The position numbers and the translations under genes are program-made. 24,691 bases of DNA from a virus, in the IMG/VR virus record IMGVR_UViG_3300015202_000047, positions 1-24,691 of that record; one strand, written 5' to 3'. Shown piece after piece: positions 20,754 to 24,691 of this stretch (the stretch's first letter is position 1; every line of letters begins with the position of its first letter). The notes below the pieces were generated by a model. The model was not told the origin of the DNA. It ran no database searches and was given only the letters and a program-made list of their open reading frames with translations.

Positions 20754-21989
20754 TTAGAGAGAGACTTTGTAAATGTGGTGCGTGTACTCCGCAGCGAACG
20801 TGTCGGTGAACTTCCCGCCCGCCACCGGGATCGTGCGCCCTTCACCGACCACGGTCACCGTTGGGCCGGTGATCAAGCTCGGCAGTGTGAACGTCTTCAA
20901 CCCGGTCGTCGCATTCGGAATAGCGAAGATCATCGCCGTCGTGGACCCTACTTTCAGCATCGTGTCGATCCCGGCGGCGGCGAAGTTCCATACTGACGTC
21001 GGACTGTTCAGCACCGGGGCGAGCGCAGCAATGTCAGCACTGATCTTCTTCGTCATGGTCGGGATCGGTCCCAACGTGTACGGGGCAGGACCGGTTACCT
21101 CGTCGGCGATCGAGTAGTACGGGATCGTTGAGTCGTTGTTGTGCTGGAAGAATGCCACACCAAGCGCACCGTGAATGATCCCGGCCCACGCGGCACCCTC
21201 GATGCGAGCGGGGGTGATAGTTCGCGACCCCGTTTCGGTGAGCAGTGGACGGGCGGTCTCCACGAACACCCACACCGGTTTCACGTTACCGGCGAACCCG
21301 TTCATCTGATCGACCTGCCAGGAGTACGCGCCCGCGATGATAGGTGACTTTCCGGACGGCCATGCGGAGGCACGCGTGAACTCGAAGTCGATCGCGGGGC
21401 TCGTGTACGCGTACCCGTCGTTACTCATCACATCGACGGCGGCAATGTACTGAGGCATTGTTCCGGGTGCCCAGAACGAGTCGAACACTCCTTTGCCGAA
21501 GTTGGCGAACAGGAACCGGCCGTCACTTTTCGCCCGTGTGGTTCTCGACAGCGAGGTCAGATATTGCAGCCGCCCCGTGTCGTTGTCAGCGAATGGGGAC
21601 GGCGGTGTGTTCATCTCCACCTCGTCTTCGAGAAAATAGCCGACGACTTTCCCATCGGAGCCGATTTCAGCATCGGTCCATTCGGAGATTTGGAGGATCA
21701 GATTCATCCCCACACCGGTCATGCTTGCCACAGTTGAGCCGTCATGCTCGGCACCCATGAACGTATTCACCCCGGCGGCGAGGAGTTGAGCGGCGTGCCG
21801 AGGTTTGCCGAAGAACACGGCGACGGGGAAGAACCCGGAGCGATCCCACCCGGCCGCTTGAGCTTTCGGGAACTTCGCCCAATACGTACATCCACCCGGC
21901 CATAGGACGGTCGGCAGGCCTACCCCGATCGTGGTTGAGGCGGAGACAGCTTTCCCGGCCGCGTCAGTGTAGGTGACGGTCTCGAACAT
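20754..21989 (-). CDS. Minor tail protein with glycoside-hydrolase-like (TIM-barrel) fold
   Basis: This 411-residue protein looks like a glycoside-hydrolase clan A type barrel. Strand-end patterns FFPVAVFFGKP (about 53-63), GVNTFMGAEHD (73-83) and GMNLILQISEW (94-104) come first. The acidic strand end GYFLEDEVEMN (117-127) and PVWVFVETARP (238-248) with Glu244 could supply a catalytic acid pair, although Glu121, Glu123 and Glu125 are all candidates. The ARIEGAAWAGIIHGALGVAF segment (261-280) is typical of the last barrel strands in such hydrolases. The C-terminal 90 residues are beta-rich (TVTVVGEGRTIPVAGGKFTD), perhaps a carbohydrate-binding or stalk domain. The start overlaps the upstream stop (TGATG). 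It may degrade host surface polysaccharide; activity is inferred from fold only. Confidence 0.72.
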   Translation of the reverse strand: MFETVTYTDAAGKAVSASTTIGVGLPTVLWPGGCTYWAKFPKAQAAGWDRSGFFPVAVFFGKPRHAAQLLAAGVNTFMGAEHDGSTVASMTGVGMNLILQISEWTDAEIGSDGKVVGYFLEDEVEMNTPPSPFADNDTGRLQYLTSLSRTTRAKSDGRFLFANFGKGVFDSFWAPGTMPQYIAAVDVMSNDGYAYTSPAIDFEFTRASAWPSGKSPIIAGAYSWQVDQMNGFAGNVKPVWVFVETARPLLTETGSRTITPARIEGAAWAGIIHGALGVAFFQHNNDSTIPYYSIADEVTGPAPYTLGPIPTMTKKISADIAALAPVLNSPTSVWNFAAAGIDTMLKVGSTTAMIFAIPNATTGLKTFTLPSLITGPTVTVVGEGRTIPVAGGKFTDTFAAEYTHHIYKVSL

Positions 21990-22246
21990 CAGGCCGTAGC
22001 AGTGTAAACGAGTGTGCTGCCCGTGATCGGGCCCCGGGTGTACACGCGACCGGATAAGGAGACCAACGTTCCCGGCAGTGCAGCCGGGTGGTTGATCGTC
22101 GTCGCCACCGTGACGTGGTCGCCGTCCGTCTCCGTGTAGGTGTCCGTCTCAGTTTCCGTGGTCGCGAGGAGGTGCGGGTCGTTGACGGTGACAGTGATGG
22201 TGTCGCCAACATTGTAGGACGGCTTATCGAAGGTAAGGGTTAGCAT
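21989..22246 (-). CDS. Small Ig/cadherin-like beta protein
   Basis: This 85-residue protein starts at ATG 22244-22246; a TTG five codons earlier is an alternative. The sequence LTLTFDKPSYNVGDTITVTV and SLSGRVYTRGPITGSTLVYT is a typical bacterial Ig/big-type domain, with DxxxYxxGDTITVTV in the first strands. The region between contains TETETDTYTETDGDHVTVAT. It lies just before the glycoside-hydrolase-like gene and shares one base with its start, so the two may act as an attachment module or even one split structural unit. The ribosome site is weak. Confidence 0.72.
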   Translation of the reverse strand: MLTLTFDKPSYNVGDTITVTVNDPHLLATTETETDTYTETDGDHVTVATTINHPAALPGTLVSLSGRVYTRGPITGSTLVYTATA

Positions 22247-22277
22247 GAGTTGTTTGTCCAATCGGTTGCGGGTTGAC

Positions 22278-22637
22278 TTAGGTCTGCGTGTACGTCATCG
22301 TTGCGGCGTAGGTGCCCTGCGAGGCGTACGTCTGATTGGTGACGGCGCCAGCGTCGCGCACGTCAGCGGTGGCGAGCGTGCCGGAGACCGTCACACCGCC
22401 GAACGTGACGGTCGTGCCGGAGGCGATATTGAACGTGGCAGTTCCGGTGATCGCGGAGGCAGCCGCGGCACCCCACGTGAGCGCCAGTCGAGCGAAGGCA
22501 GGCGACCCACCAGTGCACTCATTCGTGGCTGCACCGGTCGTGCCCGGGCCAGCGCCGGTGAACAGTGAACCGAACGGGGCTGCGACCCCGTACGCGGTGG
22601 CGACAGCGTTGCGCTGCGCGAGGATTAAGATGGCCAT
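22278..22637 (-). CDS. Virion structural / minor tail protein
   Basis: This 119-residue protein begins MAILILAQRNAVATAYGVAA and ends QTYASQGTYAATMTYTQT. In between it has PFGSLFTGAGPGTTGAATNE and LALTWGAAAASAITGTATFN, then TTVTFGGVTVSGT strands. The arrangement is shared by small phage tail or fibre-tip proteins, with the last strand TGTYAATMTYTxT typical. The start at 22635-22637 has an AAGGAC ribosome site in the end of the upstream gene. It is the second gene of the minor tail module. Confidence 0.78.
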   Translation of the reverse strand: MAILILAQRNAVATAYGVAAPFGSLFTGAGPGTTGAATNECTGGSPAFARLALTWGAAAASAITGTATFNIASGTTVTFGGVTVSGTLATADVRDAGAVTNQTYASQGTYAATMTYTQT

Positions 22638-22640
22638 GAG

Positions 22641-22937
22641 TTAGTCCTTTTCCGGGGTTGTGGCGGAAAACGTCTGCCCGGCGAGCGGGTGCTCAAGGCC
22701 GGCCGGGACGTGTGTTGCGCCGTGGTATCCGGCGGGGCCCGCGTCGGGCTCGTCGGCGACGGTGACCAGCTGCCAGCGGGTGCGGGCGTCGGCGAGGTAC
22801 GCGTCGAGGAAGTCGGGGCGGACGTAGTCGGTGAAATCGTGCCGGTCGAAGGTCACCTCCCCTGTGTCGGGGTCGATACTTTTGATGGTCACGTTCACGC
22901 CGGTTACGCGGCGTTTCGTGATTGTTTCGTCGGTCAT
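22641..22937 (-). CDS. Small protein of unknown function, first gene of the minor tail module
   Basis: This 98-residue protein reads MTDETITKRRVTGVNVTIKS, then IDPDTGEVTFDRHDFTDYVR, then PDFLDAYLADARTRWQLVTV. It is largely beta then helix, with no motif recognised. The ATG at 22935-22937 has a strong AGAAGGAG ribosome site. It lies next to the divergent promoter region at 22938-23108, and its stop is three bases before the next gene's start, so it leads the co-transcribed minor tail genes. It may be a chaperone or a structural component. Confidence 0.75.
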   Translation of the reverse strand: MTDETITKRRVTGVNVTIKSIDPDTGEVTFDRHDFTDYVRPDFLDAYLADARTRWQLVTVADEPDAGPAGYHGATHVPAGLEHPLAGQTFSATTPEKD

Positions 22938-22979
22938 TGCGGGTTCTCCTTCTGGGTGGGGTGGTGCGGTTGTTTGTCC

Positions 22980-23014
22980 GGGCGCTGAGCAGGTCGCTGC
23001 ACTGCGGAGCGCCC
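22980..23014. other. Inverted repeat in the divergent leader
   Basis: GGGCGCT (22980-22986) and AGCGCCC (23008-23014) pair, with an inner GCAG/CTGC pair (loop GTCG). It lies in the 5' leader of the minor tail operon on the minus strand, or upstream of the plus-strand promoter. Its role is unknown. Apart from this and the operator region, the 171-base gap shows nothing else. Confidence 0.4.
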
Positions 23015-23025
23015 GCCGATATTCA

Positions 23026-23067
23026 TATCGCTAAAAGATAGACATTCATATCTGTTAGAGATATAGT
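23026..23067 (+). promoter_or_regulatory. Promoter with operator palindromes, plus strand
   Basis: TAGACA (23039-23044) and TATAGT (23062-23067) are separated by exactly 17 bases, each matching five of six sigma-70 consensus bases. The palindrome ATATCT-N5-AGATAT (23048-23064) lies in the spacer and overlaps the -10. A degenerate partner (TATCG-CTAAA-AGATA, 23026-23040) overlaps the -35. This strongly resembles a repressed promoter for the gene at 23109. Confidence 0.75.
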
Positions 23068-23095
23068 TAGGGTATCGCCACCGGCGGTACCGACA

Positions 23096-23104
23096 GATTG
23101 GCAA
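23096..23104 (+). promoter_or_regulatory. Start-associated motif GATTGGCAA
   Basis: GATTGGCAA lies four bases before the ATG at 23109, and no Shine-Dalgarno sequence is visible. The surrounding CCGACAGATTGGCAA is shared with 17429-17443. Confidence 0.7.
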
Positions 23105-23108
23105 GATC

Positions 23109-23375
23109 ATGAACAAGGACCGTCGCAAGGAAATAGCAGCACTGGCCTCCCGCGTGCAGGAGATTGCGGAACTGATCGACTCGCTCAAGAGCGACCTTGA
23201 GAACGTGCGCGACGAGGAGCAGGACTACTTCGACAACATGCCGGAGAACATGCAGGACGGCGATCGTGGGACGCGCGCTCAGGACGCGCTCAACGAGTTG
23301 GAGGACGCGCTCTCCGCTCTCGACGACTTCGACGGCGACACGATCACCGGATCGCTCGACACTGCCGCAGAGTAA
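23109..23375 (+). CDS. Small acidic helical cassette protein of unknown function
   Basis: This 88-residue protein begins MNKDRRKEIAALASRVQEIA and is almost wholly helical, probably a coiled coil. It then has ELIDSLKSDLENVRDEEQDY and FDNMPENMQDGDRGTRAQDA, ending in an acidic helix (EDALSALDDFDGD). Proteins with a basic MNKxRRK start followed by EEQxxFDNMPExxQ are recurrent in phages and are of unknown function; the match is from memory. It sits behind a clear promoter (23039-23067) with operator sequences and is followed by a hairpin six bases after its stop. No DNA-binding motif is visible. Confidence 0.78.
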   Translation: MNKDRRKEIAALASRVQEIAELIDSLKSDLENVRDEEQDYFDNMPENMQDGDRGTRAQDALNELEDALSALDDFDGDTITGSLDTAAE

Positions 23376-23380
23376 GACCC

Positions 23381-23406
23381 GCGGGGCGGCCGACCGGTCG
23401 CCCCGC
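23381..23406 (+). terminator. Cassette hairpin (GCGGGGCGGCC / GGTCGCCCCGC)
   Basis: A stem of up to 12 bp with one G-U pair starts five bases after the stop at 23375. It belongs to the same family as 17671-17694 and 23692-23715, and the next GATTGGCAA motif follows 12 bases later. No U-run is visible. Confidence 0.65.
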
Positions 23407-23418
23407 TCATCACAACCA

Positions 23419-23427
23419 GATTGGCAA
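23419..23427 (+). promoter_or_regulatory. Start-associated motif GATTGGCAA
   Basis: GATTGGCAA lies four bases before the ATG at 23432; AGATTGGCAAGATCATG is identical to the copy at 23095-23111. There is no ribosome site. Confidence 0.7.
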
Positions 23428-23431
23428 GATC

Positions 23432-23680
23432 ATGGCAAAGCAAGTTCTTCTCTCAGTCAGCAACAATCAGGGCTACGCGCCCGACCAGATCGACACCACG
23501 ATGGTGCTCGGGACGCTGCTCGCCGCAGTGCAGGCAGCCATCGAAGAGTTCGGCGAGGACGCTCAGGTCGTCACGCACGAGACCGGCAATTACCGCGGGG
23601 CACGTTTCGGCAGCATCAGCACATGGGAAGACGCGTTCAGCGACGCGAACCCCGACGGAGAAGACGACGAGGACCTGTAA
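23432..23680 (+). CDS. Small cassette protein of unknown function
   Basis: This 82-residue protein reads MAKQVLLSVSNNQGYAPDQI, then DTTMVLGTLLAAVQAAIEEF, then GEDAQVVTHETGNYRGARFG. The N-terminal strand, central amphipathic helix and terminal acidic segment (DAFSDANPDGEDDEDL) suggest a small alpha/beta protein. Phage proteins with the xxNNQGxxxxQI start and the helix AxxxAIEEFGEDAxVV are recurrent and unassigned. The start is defined by the GATTGGCAA motif; the stop is followed by the third copy of the cassette hairpin. Confidence 0.75.
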   Translation: MAKQVLLSVSNNQGYAPDQIDTTMVLGTLLAAVQAAIEEFGEDAQVVTHETGNYRGARFGSISTWEDAFSDANPDGEDDEDL

Positions 23681-23691
23681 CCGGGCTCAGC

Positions 23692-23715
23692 CGGGCGGCC
23701 AGCGATGGTCGCCCG
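23692..23715 (+). terminator. Cassette hairpin (CGGGCGGCCA / TGGTCGCCCG)
   Basis: A 10-bp stem with one G-U pair and a GCGA loop (GNRA type) starts 11 bases after the stop at 23680. It is the third member of the hairpin family and the end of the right plus-strand island, facing the convergent small terminase gene. Confidence 0.65.
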
Positions 23716-23734
23716 CACCCCCGAATCCGTCTCG

Positions 23735-23770
23735 CGAAACGATAAACCTCGTGTCCGCGATATGGTTTCG
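23735..23770. repeat. Inverted repeat between convergent genes
   Basis: CGAAACGATA (23735-23744) and TATGGTTTCG (23761-23770) pair at nine of ten positions around a 16-base spacer. It lies in the 115-base gap between the plus-strand gene end (23680) and the small terminase stop (23796). It could be a bidirectional terminator or a binding site; the long spacer and mismatch weaken it. Confidence 0.4.
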
Positions 23771-23795
23771 GGTGTAACCCCGTGAATTCTGGCAC

Positions 23796-24350
23796 CTACA
23801 CGCCCGAATCTATCTGTTCGGCGATAGTTTCCAATTCTTTGACTGTCGCCCCGCCGCCGTCTGCTGCGATGCCCAACTCCAGCGCGAGGCGTTCAATCTC
23901 CTCCACGATCTTGTCGTTCACGCGCACCTCGTGCTTGATCGGCTCGTCGAGCCCCAGCAGTCGACGGCGCGACTCGCTGATCCGCAGCAGGGCTTGGATC
24001 GCGAGGAGCTTCGGCCGGACATCGAACACCCCCGGGATCAACCGCCCATGACTGATCATCGGGTGATCCTTGCGGAGAATACCGGTCGCCTGCTTTACGA
24101 GGTCGTCCATACGATCCAACTCGACCTGCCGCAACTCACGCACAGCCTCCACCGGCACAGCCGCCAGCGCCCGGCGAACCCGCCCATGCGCTGCGGAAAT
24201 GACTACGTTCTGAGCGTTCGCTATCTCCTGATAAGAGAACCCCGACGCCCGCATACGCGCCGCAGCTGCATCCATTTGCGCCTGATCGATACCGTGCTCA
24301 TACTCACCCTCAGCATTCCGAGTGTTCTCAGCCGATCTTCTCTCGGTCAT
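23796..24350 (-). CDS. Terminase small subunit (putative)
   Basis: This 184-residue protein begins MTERRSAENTRNAEGEYEHG. An N-terminal helix-turn-helix (MRASGFSYQEIANAQNVVIS, then AAHGRVRRALAAVPVEAVRE) is followed by ELDRMDDLVKQATGILRK and the segment HPMISHGRLIPGVFDVRPKL. The next helix, LAIQALLRISESRRRLLGLD, precedes an acidic C-terminal part. HTH plus this LRxVELxRLDxL helix and LLRIxExRxxLxGLD motif is common in small terminases of actinobacterial phages; the protein would recognise DNA and hand it to the large subunit. ATG 24348-24350 has a GGAGAAG ribosome site. It is coupled to the upstream partial gene by overlap. It is separated from the large subunit by about 7.5 kb. Confidence 0.75.
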   Translation of the reverse strand: MTERRSAENTRNAEGEYEHGIDQAQMDAAAARMRASGFSYQEIANAQNVVISAAHGRVRRALAAVPVEAVRELRQVELDRMDDLVKQATGILRKDHPMISHGRLIPGVFDVRPKLLAIQALLRISESRRRLLGLDEPIKHEVRVNDKIVEEIERLALELGIAADGGGATVKELETIAEQIDSGV

Positions 24351-24691
24351 AGCGCTTCTCCGGCCTCGACAGCCTTGCGGATGAGGGTTTGGAGTTGTTG
24401 TGTGGGGGTTGTCGGCGTGTCGGTGTTGTCGGTGTTGATTGTGGTGTAGGTGAATTTGGGGTTGCGGTTGTTTTGGTGGAGGTTGTTGGCGCGGGTGGTT
24501 GCGCCTTTGATCCATGCGGGGTTTTGGGTGGTGCCGCGTTGTTGGCGTCGTTGGGGGGCGTGTTGGCTGGTGATGAGGATGAGGTGGATTTGGTAGTTGT
24601 ATTGGTGGGCGTTGGTGAGGAAGCGGTTGTTGGCTAGGCGTGCTCCTTCGGCGAGGATGACGGGGACGTATGTGGTGCGGATTAGGTGTTC
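24347..24691 (-). CDS. P-loop-kinase-like protein, C-terminal part (runs off the right edge)
   Basis: The frame is open from base 24691 to the TGA at 24347-24349, giving 114 residues without a start. VPVILAEGARLANNRFLTNA and the QQRGTTQNPAWIKGATTRAN region (about 50-69) recall the lid and C-terminal part of P-loop nucleoside or deoxynucleotide kinase-like phage proteins (R..RG..Q...W.KGR.TK..NL). The Walker A segment lies outside the window. Its stop overlaps the small terminase start (CTATGA), so the two are coupled. About the first 90 codons end almost only in C or A, unlike the neighbours. The assignment is tentative; an AAA-type or other P-loop protein is possible. Confidence 0.55.
   Translation of the reverse strand, partial: EHLIRTTYVPVILAEGARLANNRFLTNAHQYNYQIHLILITSQHAPQRRQQRGTTQNPAWIKGATTRANNLHQNNRNPKFTYTTINTDNTDTPTTPTQQLQTLIRKAVEAGEAL

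Noticed and set aside
22255-22266. CCGATTGGACAA before the Ig-like gene as a minus-strand motif copy
   Set aside because: It has an extra base relative to GATTGGCAA and the gene is in the late tail operon; too weak to count.
24351-24515. N-terminal extension of the small terminase, Gln/His/Pro-rich
   Set aside because: It overlaps the coupled upstream gene in another frame; the ATG at 24350 has a good ribosome site and the extension has shadow-like composition.
1-24691. tRNA genes, CRISPR arrays, insertion sequences, integrase and attachment sites
   Set aside because: I saw no cloverleaf-like sequence with the conserved GTTCRANYC arm, no direct-repeat array, no transposase or recombinase motifs, and no tRNA-like attachment core.

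Overview
The window is part of the genome of a tailed double-stranded DNA phage (Caudoviricetes) with long-tailed, siphovirus-type structural genes. GC content is high, the genes are tightly packed with many ATGA, TGATG or TAATG stop/start overlaps, and the protein families (portal-MuF fusion, XkdF-type protease, small 'TPGPW' and CxxCGH proteins) are those of actinobacterial phages. The exact host cannot be read from the sequence. I saw no integrase, lysis, replication or tRNA gene. The longest gene-free stretch is the 171-base gap at 22938-23108.

Most genes lie on the minus strand and are transcribed from right to left. In that direction the order is: the C-terminal end of a P-loop-kinase-like gene (24347-24691) and the small terminase subunit (to 23796); then a minor-tail module of five genes (22937 down to 18628), containing a barrel-like glycoside-hydrolase-type protein and a tail protein with seventeen 20-residue repeats; then a small zinc-knuckle-like protein and the large terminase (16568 to 14646). 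Next comes the head block: a 999-residue portal with an embedded NUDIX domain and a C-terminal MuF domain, two small unknown proteins, an XkdF-like protease, a two-helix membrane protein, an acidic scaffold-like protein, the major capsid protein with an Ig-like insertion, a small charged protein and a head-tail adaptor. The tail block follows: a putative tail terminator, a small protein, the tail tube protein, the tail assembly chaperone with a -1 frameshift extension, an HK97 gp10-like protein, the tape measure protein and a partial distal tail/minor tail protein at the left edge.

Two islands of small plus-strand genes interrupt this order (16649-18658 and 23109-23680). They separate the two terminase genes by about 7.5 kb. 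The islands share control elements: ATATCT-N5-AGATAT palindromes at their promoters, a recurrent GATTGGCAA motif just before start codons (in three cases replacing a normal Shine-Dalgarno), and a related GGGCGGCC...GGTCGCCC hairpin just after the stop codons. This looks like a regulated, modular set of small accessory genes set within the late operon.

The points most worth attention are the portal-NUDIX-MuF fusion, which would place a nucleotide or ADP-ribose type hydrolase at the capsid portal; the modular motif/ORF/hairpin cassettes; the operator-like palindromes; the membrane protein inside the capsid-maturation cluster; and the sharp codon-usage change at the right edge.
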